The notes: generated from the sequence alone by a model not told the origin. A DNA stretch of 64,000 bases from Lutraria lutraria (GCA_964023205.1 OZ026833.1:32576830-32640829); one strand, 5' to 3'; counted from the stretch's first letter, positions 29,249 through 43,590 are shown. Translations and numbers: made by a program.

Positions 29249-29398
29249 ACGTAGACCGATGTACTTCCGGTTCGGCTGGTGGATTTATTATCAATGCAGC
29301 AGGTTTCGCGGTTTCAAGCATGCTTTTGATAAAGAATATGCATTCGTTTTGTTGATTGACAATAACACAAATTCGTTCACAACTTTAATAGTACGACT

Positions 29399-29404
29399 AA
29401 TAAA
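29399..29404 (+). terminator. Polyadenylation signal of oxidase copy 3
   Basis: AATAAA 44 bases after the ancestral stop at 29,353-29,355. Confidence 0.4.
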
Positions 29405-29573
29405 TTATACTTTGTTCCTAACACAACATGCATTTAATATCAACATGTAACCAAGTCTTTGTCCGATTTGTTGAGATATCCGAAAATTACGCTTCACCGA
29501 GGAAGATCTTAAGTTATTAAAGTCTCATGATGGGTATTCATTTAAATTCTACTACTGATGTATGTATGATATA

Positions 29574-29656
29574 AACTGGTTCCCGTTGAGGCTGTCTGAA
29601 CAATATTTTATATACATTGTACTGCAACATCGAACGAGAACCAGTGACATCAATGA
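29574..29656. mobile_element. Small palindromic repeat, copy A
   Basis: ACTGGTTCCCGTTGA at one end and CGAGAACCAGT at the other, ~80 bp in all, with TACTGCAACATCGAACGAGA inside. A similar unit lies at 33,210-33,276, so it is a short MITE-like family. Confidence 0.5.
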
Positions 29657-31347
29657 GCTAGTTCGATAAGCAACTAAAGAACAACCTTAGTAGCTCTCCG
29701 GAAGTTAAACTGCGCATGCCTTTAATCGAACTGAGTCTAGTCGTACTATGGTAAAACAAAACAGAAGCGAGTCTTTTCGACTCAGACACTTTTCGACCCC
29801 AAGCCAAATATCAAGACTTTTTGATCCCAGGATGTAAAACACTATGTATTCGTGTTCATTCAAATGAATGATGTTTGAATAATATTTCAGTGACTAGTGG
29901 CAATGTTTACGTTGAATCGCGAATATGATAAATACTTCCTAACTAGGTAACATTCAATTATGTTGGTCAAAACATGCTTACATAACCCTAAATCTAACGA
30001 TCTTTTGCACTTTTACAGCATCATGATATTAATTAAAGAAATACGATGTATTCAAATGAAATACGTCATTAATAACTTATAAATATCCTATAGCCGCCAT
30101 TTTGGAACGAGATAAACTAGCGTATTATCGTAGGTAGAACAATAGTAGCTAGACTAACCATTAGGGTTGGTTCGATCTATGTTTAGTTGAACTATTGTAA
30201 CTATAGTTATTATTCGAACTCGCTCAATATAAGCAATAAAGGGAGACAATTTTGTTCACAAAATTGTTTTTAATAAATAGACTTAGCATTATACATTACC
30301 TATGAAGCTGGTGTATTGACACATTATGTTGGTTATTATATCATTGTTTCTTAGTGAACATCATAATTATTAGGTTCACCACATGTGGTTTAATTAATTA
30401 ATATAATGTATTACATACCTAATGTTGTATTTTACTGATATATCTACTCAATGCTAAATAAAATGTTTATATTCCAAAAATAATTATAGCCCAATTATCA
30501 ACATTTCTTTGATTTGAACAATTTGCAAGAGCTGATGCCCTTGTTGAAAAAAGATCTGTGGATATTGCATAGTGACCTTTATTTGTCTTTATCAAATTAA
30601 ATTGATGCTATGTTATTGCATCTTTTTTTCCACGACTTTTCATTGATTCAGAAATCAATGTTTTTTTTTAATAATCTCTGAAAAATTCCACTCCCATTGT
30701 CTTTAATGCAAACACAATGGGTAAATAACTCAGTAACAACTCAGGAATATCATAGTTTTTTTAATGTCACGGTAAATCATTTCTATCATGGAAACCTACA
30801 AAAATCATAAAGGTTTTTAAAATCTCACCACCAAATTTTAAGACAGATTTTTGGGCATAAGGCATCTAATACCTTAACATAATACATATGCACGAATTCA
30901 ATGCAGTATGTTCTAGAATGACAGAAAATTACAACGGTACTTAATGGTACGTGTCTAGATGACATGCTAACATGAGCGCGTCTAATTTAGCAACATCGTG
31001 AAATTTCGAAATCATTACTGTGGTTGGAAATGAGATACTTAATGACTTTACGACCTCAAGAAAATTAATAAATAAACAGAAAAAACAGTGTACAGGCACT
31101 ATCAGCTTGTGGTAGTTTTTGTTCGATTCTTTTCAAACTTCGTTGTTTCCATGAATTTGTTAGCAAAACCAAACAATTTAACTTCCAGATTTTGTATTAT
31201 TATTCTTCTCAATTTGTCTAATTCTTCAAAAGCAAAACGACGGTTGGATTTAGTTTATTTTTAGAATACGAGGGTTATCCCTTAAGTGTTCAGACTTTCT
31301 CTTCTTTGTAAATGTATAAATGAAACCTTTTTGAGCTTTGATCCGCG
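29657..31347. other. Intergenic stretch between oxidase copy 3 and the channel gene
   Basis: AT-rich, no gene seen on either strand. It includes the 3' flank of the channel gene at its right end. Confidence 0.5.
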
Positions 31348-34300
31348 TTATCTTTCCTCAGGCTTTGTCTCCCATGTATAATAGTATGTCCAGTAGAATA
31401 TGTTGAACAAAATAAATGCTAGGGGAAACATAAAACGAGATAGTTTATCTATACGTCTGCCTGGAGAAATGTCGGTAAGAAAACACCAATATGATTTTTT
31501 CTTTGTTTCCGTTGTATTGACAACCTGGAATAAAAACAACACGTTTTTGGTATGTTTGTTTCGATTGGTTTACCGCCGTTTTCAACGATATTTCAGTTTT
31601 GTATGCGGCAGCCAGTTCATTTAACTAGTTTTTATTGGCTGTATTGTAACAAGTACTAACTTTACCCTTCCAGAATTAGCCGGCAACTTCTCCACATATG
31701 GAGGGAAGCCGTTTTTTAAAGAAGGGTATGGCCTGTCCCGGCCGGGATTCGAAACACGATCGCCAGGCAACAAGTATAGCGCGCTTAACACCGAACCGCG
31801 GCCTCGACCCCAAAGTTTTAGAAGGTCAAGCACAAACGAGTGAAGGTACTTAGGCAACAGGCTCATGAAAATTTCCGCATAATTATCCATTTTTTTTCTG
31901 TTTTAAGAAACTTTTATTGTGTTTTTCATTTCACGTTTTCGGCTTAAGTACAATATAATTATGACCATTATATTAAAGAAAAATGCCTACATCCTGTTAA
32001 ACATATCGAGGGTTCAACGCAACAGTGTCATAACTCATATTGAAGTAAGAACAGGTTACGTCATTGCTGCGCTGAGCCCTCGATATATACAACTAGCACT
32101 TTAAAGCATATATCCATGTCGCGAGTAAATGATTATGTGAACCGGACAATAACAGCAATCTATTTCGTTATAACATTGAATGATGTTTTTTTTCATACAG
32201 TCTACATCATGCAATACAGTAGTACATAGTTATAATGAACTCCCGGAGAACCGAATTTTAACGTCATTATAGCTTTATTCGACTACATTGAAATAAAGTA
32301 GGGCATGACACGGAGAATACTTACTTTATATGGTTTGTGTATTTAAAGGTCCGTTCGCATGTTGAATTTATTAATGCAGAACGTTAGATTAAATGATAGT
32401 AAAATATAAGAAACATATTTTATTTGTTCTGAAACAATATTTAGATAATGCCTTTCTTTAGCCACATCTCGTATAAATGTTGTCAGTTGCATTTTTCTTA
32501 TTTTTTCCTATATCATTGAAAACATACTGTTCAACATTACTGTATGTACTTCGTGATTGAAAAAGAACATTTCGGAATTTTGATTGCAAAGAAAAGTCAG
32601 TTTCATTGATATGACATCTTTCTAGGTAAAATTAGACTTACTCAAATTTTAACATCCAAGAAGCTAATGGGGTTTGAATACGTGTGCATGATTCAACAAA
32701 AATAATAACTAAGCTTACGGATTAAATTCAAACTAATTAAATCTACCTACCTAAGTTAAACTAATGCTATCGGGATGTATTTTCAACAGTATGTTTCCAG
32801 TTAACCTCTTAAACATTAGATACTATAATTAAATCACCCTGTCTTGAATATACATGTAATAGTTCTACAACACGCGGATTTTTTCTACGAAATAACACTC
32901 ACATGTTTTGGTCTATCTATCCCGTAGAATTGTCTTTTAATGGATTCGTCCTCATCATCATCATTACTTTTGTCTAGTTCAGTTGTTCCTTGTCTACGTA
33001 TTTCAACACGAGTGAGGACGTTCACATATGCAAACTCTACCAAACCAAGAAACACAAATGCGAGACAGGCCGCCATATAAACATCTATAGCCTGAAATAG
33101 GTAATTTTATTAAGCAAGGAATACAGTCGGGCTAAAGTTTTATCTATTACGTTTGAACAAAAGCCAGTAAAAGAGCAATACGTTATCGTCATCATACATT
33201 TAATCAAAGTGGTTCCCGATGACTCTGTTCTTATTACACTGCACTGCAACATTGAACTAGAACCAGTTTTACATTATGTCCTATGATATTAACGTACGAA
33301 CTAAGCTGCTGCACACGAAGATAATAAAACTGCACACAAAGACCGTAGTTCTTCTCTCCCTTAAACTACTTGACTGTCGAATATCGATTTAAATGAATAT
33401 TTATAATTATCGTAAAGTAACAAACACGATTAAATAGGTTATTTTAGCCATTTTATAATAATTATGAACTTTCCGTAAAATACTATAGTGTAATCTTAAC
33501 CGATGAATTTGACACCAATATCTAAATTAGTTAGTTTTTTAATTACTTGTAATCCATCGTAAAGACATAACTGCTTTTTGCAATATGATAAAAGAGAAAC
33601 GTAGATGTATAGGATCTAAGACTTTTAATATTCAAGGAGTACAGAAGAAATGAATTATTTTCATAAGAATGAATCCAAATTTCAGACAATGGTAATTTAA
33701 TGATCTTTTTCATCTCATTTCTATGCATGGTCGGGGAATTTAAATGGTAGTAGGGTCAAACCCCACCCTTGAATACTCACTTTAACGTACGACACACGTG
33801 GTAAATTCGCTCGTGCTCCCGAGCTCTGTGTAGTCATTGTGAGTACAGTTAACAATCCGAGAGATATTCTAGCAGGTGTAGCCGTACAATCTAGCCAGAA
33901 ATTCACCCAGGATAGTATAACGATGAGTATACTTGGTACGTAGATCTGTATGATATGATAGGCGTACTTCCTCTCAATAACAAACGTCACACCGATACAG
34001 GGAAAGGTAACTCCAATAGAAGAAAGTATTACATTAAGTAAATAACCTTTGAACCTTTGAAGTACTGTTATTGTATTGGAGAGGCACATCGTTTTAACTT
34101 ATATAGTGTTGTTTTATGTTCATTAAATCATGGAATGCCGGATTACCACGGAAGTATTTTACGGTCCTGATTACCACCGCATTAAGTTTCCGGCAGTAAG
34201 CCTTGTAGTATTGTTATTTCAACAAAGAGGCTTTAAAGCCTCATCAAAAAGGCTGATTACTTCAGAAATACGACATATGGCATCATATTCGTTTTTAGAA

Positions 34301-37300
34301 TATAAAGAGTTACTCCCCTTGTCAAGGGGAATGAAGGTGGTTTTAATTTAGCGCTCAGGGAAAGATCATCAATCATGACGGCGCCTAATAAAAAATAAAA
34401 AGCAGGCAAAAGAGCCGGCAAAATATATCGCCGGTAGATTATATTTCTTTATACAGTTTCTGTTTTAATAGTGAGTGGAGGATTATCTTTTACTTTGATG
34501 AATTATCCCTGATCTTTTAATTTTAATTAATTTGTATATTCTTTATAAGCTCATATGAACTATGGTATGTTTGGAGGCCATTTAGCCTGCTTGCATTTGT
34601 TGTGAATCTTATATAGATCTAACAATTATCAGACGAGCAATTACATACTGATAAATATTCAATTTGATAAATGCTTGAAAGCATAATTAATTCCTCGTGG
34701 TTATATTAAAACAATCAAGCATGGTGTCTTGACAGGAACATAATATGACACAGACAAACATATTGACATTATTGCCTATATATAATAGACATAACTACGT
34801 TGAGATCTTTCACGTGAGACGTTTTAAATTAAACCTATCTTAAAATTAATAAATATAAATTTTGAAATCTCGTTTATGCTTTTGGCTTCATTTCAAAATA
34901 CATATTAGAAAATTGCACATGACTTCCTGTTGCTTACTGATAGAATCTAAATGCTTCTTCGTGAATTGTATAATCGAAACAGAAAAGGATGCGTTTAGGG
35001 AAAATAAATACATCACTATATCGGATTCTCTGATATTTTCGAGTTCACTATAACTGTGATTTACTGTATAAAACAAGAACGATGTATACTAACTTCCATA
35101 GTAACTTTTGTCGCATCCGTAATGTTTTACATGTGTGAGAGTAAATTGAGGGAATTCTATATTGTTGGCGGTGGTTACTGCATTATCAGTCCAAACTAGC
35201 TTCATCGTCTCAGTGCTGTGTCCATCTGAAAATACAATGTTTACATTAGTATGGTTGTTTTATATGACGCTACAAAATGTATTCTATACAACTAATACCC
35301 CACCGGCGGCAACGCATTCTGATCAAGATTTTTTTCTAAAGGGAGTAACATTGGATATTAATTAAGTGAGTACGTTTTCGAGAACTAGATAAAACATGTT
35401 TTAGCGGCCACCTCCGATATTAAGGTCACCCTGTGTACAAAGACCATTCTTTAAAAAAACTGACATTGACTATTTAGAAGAAAATGACCTCCAATTAAAG
35501 GTAAACTGACAATAACGGTCACATTATATATTTCGCATCGGTGGCTTTGTTCAAAGATTTCACTGTACATGTACTAATATATGGTTGACAAAGTCACATA
35601 AACCCCCCACAATTCACCAATGACCAGCTCTTCTTCCCTTAGTTTAAACTTTATTTCAAATTATATTTTCAAACTTACACACATACATACATGAATTGTG
35701 ATAGTTACTAAGATAGGATATTTTGGATTGGAAAACAAGGATAACTTATATAAATTCCTCTCCATGTGAAAGAATGCTATGAGTCATGAAAAATACATGG
35801 TCAGTGATAGATTTTTAATAATTCATAACTGTAAAAATAATGTTAGATGTTTGAAAACAGATTGTTTGAGAAAAAAAATACTAAAAATTGTGGTTTCATG
35901 TTCACGGCACGCGGTCAGTCAGGAACAGGGAGATCGGCCTACTCAAGTCGTTTGGTTGCTATAATGTAACGCTGGACGTCAAGAAACAAAGATTCGTTTT
36001 CTTCCCTTAAATAGAACATTGGTACTGAATACTGCGTCACTTTAATTCTAAAAGCTTATAACTATATTATTGTAAAGAAATGAATTTGGTATCATTTGAT
36101 TCGCCTTAAAGTGTTCTACAACTTGCACTAACTTATCTGTTTGTAGCTCTTAATCCCGGTGCTACAAACGTGTAACTTACACATTTTCTATCTCACATTC
36201 TTGCAATCTTTAAAATCTCAATTCACGCAAAATGGATTATATAGCGACTTCTTGCTAAGTGAGAATTGATTGAACTGTCAGAAAGAAGATCTTATATCGT
36301 TTTTTTACTGATTATTAAGCGCTAAAATATAAACTTACAACTCTCGACAGCAAAGTCGCACGTTTGTGAATCAAAAGGATATTTTTGTAATTGCATTCGG
36401 CAAGTGAATTTTCCGGTAACTCTGCAAGAAATAACAAAATAACGTATTTGAACTATTAATTTAAAAGTGAAAGACGAGAAATCAATCGAACATAATTGTA
36501 ACCGAAAGGAACGTAATGTTAGAATTATGATACCAAATGGATTACTACAATTAGTTTAAATGCACTTTGAAAACAATTTTCAAACTCCTAACCGCATAAA
36601 ATATCCGTCTTTTACACGGTACAATACTATGTATTTCATATAAAAGTGAGTGCATTTCAAAAGAGGTTTTGTTAAAGATCAATAAAAGTCAATGAATAAC
36701 GATGTTAGTTTAACAACTAATGTATTGTTTCACTGGCCAGGATATCATAATAACATAATAATAACAATAGCTATACCCCCTGGAGATAAATATTAGTTAT
36801 CATCAAATATTTCGACATTAGGACGCATAAATACATTATTTGCATTGGCTTTCTTCGAAATTCCATCGTTTACGATATAAATTGAACAGATAGATATAGA
36901 TCTACCAACCTAGCGCTGTATTGGACGGTGCCATCTGGATATACATGTATAAGCTTATTTGGTACCATGACTTCATGATAATCAGACGATTTTTCTGTCA
37001 GTATGAAAACATCAGGCATCCACACCTTCTCAAACAAGGACGAATCTAGTATCAGTCTTGTCATATTTAATGTATCTACGTAGGCTAAACGCGTGTCAAT
37101 CCATCGCTCACGTAGAAAAATGCTCATTGAATATTCCTGCGACAAATCAATTCATGAAAATCATAATCAATATAACAATGAAAGATTTCTCATTTGGTGA
37201 CCTTTTTGGAAACATCGATAGTTCAGCTTTAGATAGCCGATCCTCGTTTGGTGCACATAAATGTAGCAACATGATGAAACCGTTTTAGCGTCACTAATCG

Positions 37301-40300
37301 GTTACTTCAATATGAAAACGATTGTCAATTTTAAGAAAGATTTTAAACTAGCTTTATGAGATCATTATATCGACTATTCACGTAGTGCTGATGATTTCAT
37401 ATCATATTTAAACACTCCTGGGATTAATTTCATTGATTATCAAATATGCTTTATTTTCATTTACATTCGAGGATGTCCTGTTTGTTAACTGCGGCAAGAA
37501 GTCTGAATGTGTTTAACGAGTAAAATAGCCCTAAAGTATTGACATTGGAGTCAATTCATAATAATGCAATGCGTTGTTTTATACTAATATGGTATCAATA
37601 TTCCGCAGTACATGAACTATAAATTGGTCGTATTTGATGTACAATAAAAACAGCGTGGTTTACATACAATATTATCCATGATAAAAAATTGATTTAAAAT
37701 AGTTTATATACAGTAAAAATCATAACTGTTTTATATAATCTGATCTACCGAAAAATGGTATGTGTATACTTTTAGCATTAAACACAGGATTTTCTTATGG
37801 CCTTAACTGATTGTACGCTCGAAAAGGTCACATAAAGGTCATGTAAAGCATATTTTCAGTCCATTTGAATACATGAGATAATCTTCTGTGTTTTCTAAGA
37901 ACTAATTTGCTACTGTATACACGCCGATTATCTTTTCAAAAGATAAGCATTGTCTATTATTTAAAGTAATATTGGATTGAATTACACTAGTTTTGTATAA
38001 TTTTATATGATTTATCACAATTGTTGTCATAATAACTCTGTTATTATTGCCTATGTATAGGTGCGTTGGTTTGCGTGAGGATCGAGTTTGGAATACTTTG
38101 CAACGAATCAGTCAGAGCAACGAATGCATAACTAGAGCATTGGTTATTTCTTTGTTCTGAATTTTGTACAGCGTCTTTATTAACATGAAGCCGGTCATGT
38201 TCTCCAAACAGTTAATATGGGGCTATGTTTTTATTCCATTTATATAGTTGTTGACGTACTACGCATCAACATGCTTTGATAGCAGGCGAGGGAGTACATA
38301 CATTCAGCGCAATAAAATTATTCAGTCTCTCAAAACATCAGCGGAGTCAGTAACCTTTGACATCTCGATTAACAGTCAATTCAATTAACCAGGCTGAATT
38401 ACTTACTATAAATCGTCTTGCTTTTAAATACTTGACTGAATTTTCACAAACATCTGCAAGAACTCGTGACTTAATGGAACGATCTGTATAATGCTGTTTT
38501 CTAAATGAATGGAAACTGTAACCTTAATTAGAAACCCCTTTGAGTATCAAACACGAGCACGCAGGTACTTATGTAGGTACTTACCATTTTAGCTTCATTT
38601 ACTTCAAACATGGAATTCACAAACATTTCAACATTAACAAGAACTTGACTATCATACCCGGCTGAAAATAAAACAATTAAGATATAACACATTGGAAAGG
38701 TATACTGAACCTAAAAAGAAACGACCTTTTTAGGATAATCTTTGTTGCATCTGGTTGGTTATTAAACGTGCGAAATACTAAGTATTATATAATTTCGTTC
38801 ATATTGTGCTTAGACAATATGTACTCATCGCTGAATATAAATTTTCTGTTGATGAATATTTCAACATATTACTAAGAGTAAAAACTATGGTTTAGATATT
38901 TGAGTTTTCAAAAAAATCAGTGGGTCTCTTTTGCCGTGCAACGTAAAACTGTTTGGATAAACTATATCTTAATACTAAGTAGTTAGTTAAAAATATATGC
39001 TAAAGTTATAGGATTGTTTGATGTAAAATCGCAAGAGTTAAGTGAATAAATGCCCTTTGATTTTATCAATTTACGATCTTAAAGTGATTTCTCTGCGATG
39101 AATACATATAGGTGTTTACTAACAAAATCGGCCTGAATCAATAGCATAGCCATTGGTATACATAAATATGGATTATGTTTCATTATATTTACATTACTAT
39201 GTCTTCATGGACACACGACATTATGGTAAATTTCAGAGTTACATCATTTTCGTAACACAGGCAACTTTTCAAAGAAAGTACAACCTCTCCAAAGTAACAT
39301 TATTTTGGAGTAGCAAAATTATGTTGTTGTTAAGAGGTTGTTACTCTAGAGAACTTAAGTTAATAGTTAAATCGTGCAGTGGGAGAAAATTATACTGTTG
39401 TTGAAGGGAGGTTGCTGCTCAAAATAGCTGGCCGCTCTAGAGAGGTTACATCTGTATTCATAATTGCTTATTGTATCAAAATTTACTATTAATATAAATA
39501 CAACTTGGCTTTATTTGACATCACATACATTAACAAAGGGGTATGGTAAAGGTTGAAACTTACTTTCGTTCCATTTCGGTGGCAGCTTTTTATCATAATC
39601 TCTGAACATATCTTCGAGAATCGAAGACCTGCAGATAAAGGTTAGAACATGATTGATATATCAAAATATTTTAGATTTATTTACTAATACATGTATATTT
39701 AATTACATAACATTAATTATTGGCTAATACCAATTTTTGTGACGCTGGAATAAATAATAATCTAAACAATATTACCAAAAACCCAGCTGGTCAGCTTCCT
39801 CGCGTAAGAACTGTTTGATTTAGCTAAAAACGGCAAAGGGCTTCCAATTTCTAGTCAGAAAGTACAAAGATCCTAATGTCTCGATTACGGATGTCCCTGC
39901 TTTTGAAATATTGATCAAGGCCAAGTGAAGTCTGCACTATTAGTAGTCAAGTTAGTATTTTGTTAGACAGTTTTATCCATTTCGATATCGTTTTACCCTC
40001 CTTTCTGATCAATAGTGTATGAAAGCTTTGTAAATTTAATCTTTTAAACAGATGTGATATCTTGGTCTCAAAATTACAGTTCGAAAATCTCGGAGTTCTA
40101 AAATAATGGCTTTCATACACTAACTCTTTAGTCTGAGCCTCTACTGTTCGATACTTTCTATCTAAGGCGCAAACATGCTTGTTTCTGCTTACATGCTTGT
40201 TAAAAGGGGGCCAGTACGTATAACTTTTTTGTTTTGGCTTTAGAAAGTTTGTGTGAAGTTTCCAAGGATAGAACGTAAATGTACCGTTGCTTTTACAAAA

Positions 40301-42433
40301 TCTTTGGATATTGGGAAAAATAGAGTAGGTACGGAAACAAGAAACAAACATTGTTTAAGCCTAATATTGACGCTAAAATCATGACGTTTTTCAAGTTTCT
40401 AATGCGTAGGTTAAACTAAAGACTTGCTGTTGTTCCCAAAACGGGTGTTCTTATATTAGGAGTACTATTAAACCCATGCAAATCCAACTTCTTGAAAGGC
40501 ATTATGCTAAAGGGAATGGATTTCTTATCTTAAAGTGATTTACTGCATCATCAAGGATATCAGTTTTCTAAACCTTAGCTGATTTTACTTTAGCCTTAGA
40601 GGATTGTAAGTGTATAATTTCAATTAGATATTCAATCTAACTTATCAAATACGTTGGCTTAAAAGGTATTCTTTATCAAAAGAAGCCTAAACGAATCGTA
40701 TTAACCAAGATATCGATTGGTGGATGGTTATGTATTATTTAAGTAAACTTGCGAGTGCAATTAGAGAATCTTTGTTGATAGTAATAGTGTATGTTGCTGG
40801 AAAACTGTTTAAGCAATTTTAATGGACTTTATGTGAGTTTTTAATTGATTATTGACGCAAAGTTCAGGATTGTTTAGTATATGAATGCTGCCACTTTTTA
40901 ATGAGTTGTCATCGTGAAACAACACATATGGTTGACATTTTATTTATTATTATCACTAATCTTTTTTTTCTTCCCAGGAATGATGCTTAGGTGAACTGTC
41001 CGCCTCATATGATTCTGACTGTTGAAAAGGGGCGTAAAACTCGATATAAGCAAACAATCAAACAGACATGTCACAAATTTACTATTAAAGTAATATCGGT
41101 TATTTTTTTAGAATAAACAGTAATATTGCCATATATGATTTCTGACATTTACCAATCGACGCCATAAATGTTAATGTAAATTTGTATTATTAAGCATTCA
41201 ATTAAAATGGAATCTGTTGACTGCTTCGGCTGTCTTTAAGTAAATGACTCTGGCACGAACTACTTCCGTTTTCAGTAAATTGCTCATTTATTGTAAAATA
41301 TCAGTATCACGTTATTTGCTCAGCTTGTCATGGAAAATTAATTATTCGTATTTCTTTGCCACCATCTGCGTTATTACAAGAAGGAACACGCTTTGATGTA
41401 TTAATATACGTGTTTAATTAACACTTAATGTGACACCATGTCGAATTTCTAAAACCAATTTTTGTAAGTGTTATCTTTACGTTTAGTATTAAATAGATAT
41501 TTGAAATTAATTATTCGCTTATACAGATGTCATCATGTACATTGTATTTTATACATGATCACATATTATTGCCAGATTTCAGTTGCAAACTTGTTATGCA
41601 GACCTAAAGAATTGGCCGGATTTAAGAGAACCTCAAAAGTATAAAAATGCTCGAAAAAAGCATTTGCGGCTTTACTTTTATGTCAAGTAACCTTAACTCG
41701 ACTATGTTCTTGGGCTTATCAAGTAGTATCTGTGGTTTGGTTCCCTGTCTTCTAGTCCTGTATTGTGGCGTCAGAGGCAGGTTACTCCAGACTAGTAAAT
41801 CTATCGAGTAAATATCGGAAACCAGTCTGGACATAAATGGTCGTTAATGAGAAGTTGTTTTTGTATTGTAGTGTGGTCACTAAGTGAAGTTTTACCGCTG
41901 ATTATATGAAGTTAATCCTTTTTTGGCGATCTTATTGACAACCTACATAGTGACTGTATTTTCAGATTAATGCTGCTTTGAATCTTACATAGATTTTGGT
42001 GTGTCAATATTTTACTTTAATCATTGTTTAGGCCAACATCCCCTCTGGGTAATCGAATCTGTACATATAAATAAATGTCTATTTATCTACCATAATATTA
42101 TATGATCACAAACGTGTTATCAGTGATGGATATTAGAAAGAGGAATAAAAAAGTGATTTTCAGCTATTTAAAAAAAGAACTCATATACAGAAAAGAACGG
42201 ACATTTTTTACGTATATATAAAGAATAGTGTCATACAAATGACATTATATAGAGATGAAAACATGTAATATTATACGGGAATGAACATAAACAAACGTAT
42301 CAAAAAGCCACGCATACATACATGCTAACATACACAGTGGAAGTAATTATACTTACATTGTTATATTTACGTGACTGTTTGTAGAGGCAGGTGATACACA
42401 TTGACACATCAAAAATATACACACCACGATCAT
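31348..42433 (-). CDS. Cys-loop ligand-gated anion channel, glycine/GABA-receptor-like (418 aa, nine exons)
   Basis: Exons in order: 42433-42357, 39628-39564, 38661-38585, 37136-36910, 36421-36339, 35225-35094, 34010-33781, 33091-32903, 31524-31348. All have GT-AG ends and matching phases, and the total (1257 bases) divides by three. Exon 1 codes a signal peptide ([17 protein letters not shown]). The ligand-binding domain has RERWID, the Cys-loop [15 protein letters not shown] and a loop C disulfide pair ([13 protein letters not shown]) as in glycine receptors. M1 is [22 protein letters not shown] before M2 ([19 protein letters not shown]) predicts chloride selectivity. M3 is [17 protein letters not shown], with a short acidic M3-M4 loop and M4 [21 protein letters not shown]. 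It is a plasma-membrane pentameric receptor subunit; the ligand (glycine, GABA or another) is not decided by sequence reading. Confidence 0.9.
31560..31825 (-). mobile_element. tRNA-headed SINE, copy 1
   Basis: Read on the minus strand it starts with a tRNA-like head containing a pol III B-box (GTTTCGAATCCC, 31,744-31,755). The body follows, with CCTCCATATGTGGAGAAG and GAAAACGGCGGTAAACC words. The body is shared with 46,295-46,540. It lies in the last intron of the channel gene. Bivalve SINEs of this kind are known; the exact family name is not certain from memory. Confidence 0.6.
33210..33276. mobile_element. Small palindromic repeat, copy B
   Basis: GTGGTTCCCGATGA to CTAGAACCAGT with CACTGCAACATTGAAC inside, matching the unit at 29,574-29,656. 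It lies in a channel-gene intron. Confidence 0.45.
39279..39456. mobile_element. Diverged MITE, related to the 15,258 element
   Basis: GTACAACCTCTCC at the left and CTAGAGAGGTTACAT at the right, with inner words TTGTTGTTAAGAGGTTGTTACTC. It lies in an intron of the channel gene. Confidence 0.5.
39629..42356 (-). other. Intron 1 of the channel gene
   Basis: 2.7 kb, AT-rich. A 134-codon open frame at 39,947-40,351 (minus) has no recognisable motif and is not called a gene. Confidence 0.6.
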
Positions 42434-42557
42434 ATCTTATGTTAGGTTGGTCTGCGAACAAAAATGATAAATTATACATATATTTGCAATGGATAAGAAA
42501 AACATTAAGCCGTGAAAATCCGAGTATCAAAGAAAATGTTCGAGATATCTAACTAAC

Positions 42558-42737
42558 TACAGTGTAACCTTCCTAGAGCGACCCTCTCTTAAGCAACAAC
42601 CTCCCTTCAACAATAACATGATTTTTCCAAAATATAAGATTTATTTATAGTTTCAACCTCCCTAGAGCAAAACCTCTCAACAACAACACAGTTTTGCTTT
42701 TCCCAGAGGGTGTTGCTTTGTAGAGGTTGCACTGTAA
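42558..42737. mobile_element. 180-bp MITE, second full copy
   Basis: Starts CTACAGTGTAACCTTCC and ends TAGAGGTTGCACTGTAA, with inner AGCAACAACCTC words. It has the same length as the element at 15,258-15,437 and lies just upstream of the channel gene's first exon. Confidence 0.65.
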
Positions 42738-43427
42738 TTGAAAATAACAGTCACCCCCGTATATAGACCACCCTATAAATAAGGGTCTTTCTTTTAAAAA
42801 ACGTAAATATATTGCTTCGGTCAAAATGACCCCGGATAAGGCCACCTATCAAGAAATGCCATATAATTATTTTCCAAAGGGTGGCCTTTGTTCACAGGTT
42901 TGATGGTTTTTTATTTTACTTTGAACACAACGTACAATTACAGGAAGCTTTCAAGAATATGTTTGTTGTTAATGTTATTTATCAACTAGATTGTTTGTAT
43001 CGTAAATTTCAAAAAAATATTGCAGTACAAAATATATATAATGCAAATAATTTAAAAAAATGAAACAAAATGTAATTTTATGTTACTTTGAATATTACTT
43101 AAGATTATAATCTAAAATAAAAAAGTACAAAAACTTACCCAGGCAACTAATAACAAATTATGCTATAAAAAGTCACGGTCAATCCTAGTAATACACAGGT
43201 TTTCCATGTAACCAATAATTCCCTGGTCAATGTAGCACTACATACTGATCTACACTTTACTTGAACAAGTAGACCTTAAAAAAAAATCGATGACTCTTAA
43301 TGATGATAATTTCTAATATCGGAGGAAACCGCAACGATTCTAGAAAATAACCATTTTATTAGACTGATTGGATAATGATGTATGCCACTTACATCATAAT
43401 ATTTAAGGGCGCCAACTTTGCTAATAT

Positions 43428-43590
43428 ATCAGTGCAACATCTCCAAAGCAACAACCTTTGGGAGAAGCAAAATCATGTTGTTGTTAAGAAGTTGTTGCTC
43501 TAGAGAGGCCAGCTTAATAGTTAAATAGTGCAGTAGGAAATAATTATGCTGCTGTTTAAGGGAAGTTATTGCTCAGGAGAAAGGCGCACA
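43428..43590. mobile_element. Truncated MITE of the same family
   Basis: CAGTGCAACATCTCCAAAGC at the left, and inner words shared with the 39,279 copy (GTTGTTGCTCTAGAGAGG, TAATAGTTAAATAGTGCAGT). The right end is lost. Confidence 0.5.

Noticed and set aside
31740..31812. Possible tRNA gene on the minus strand
   Set aside because: The B-box is good but no cloverleaf folds by eye and the sequence continues into a body shared with 46.3 kb, so it is a SINE head.
39947..40351. 134-codon minus-strand frame in the channel gene's first intron
   Set aside because: No motif, no splice or promoter context, composition like surrounding intron.
42348..42451. Open reading [10 protein letters not shown] through the channel gene's first exon
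   Set aside because: Its phase does not join the next exon, while the ATG frame at 42,433 does and gives a signal peptide.
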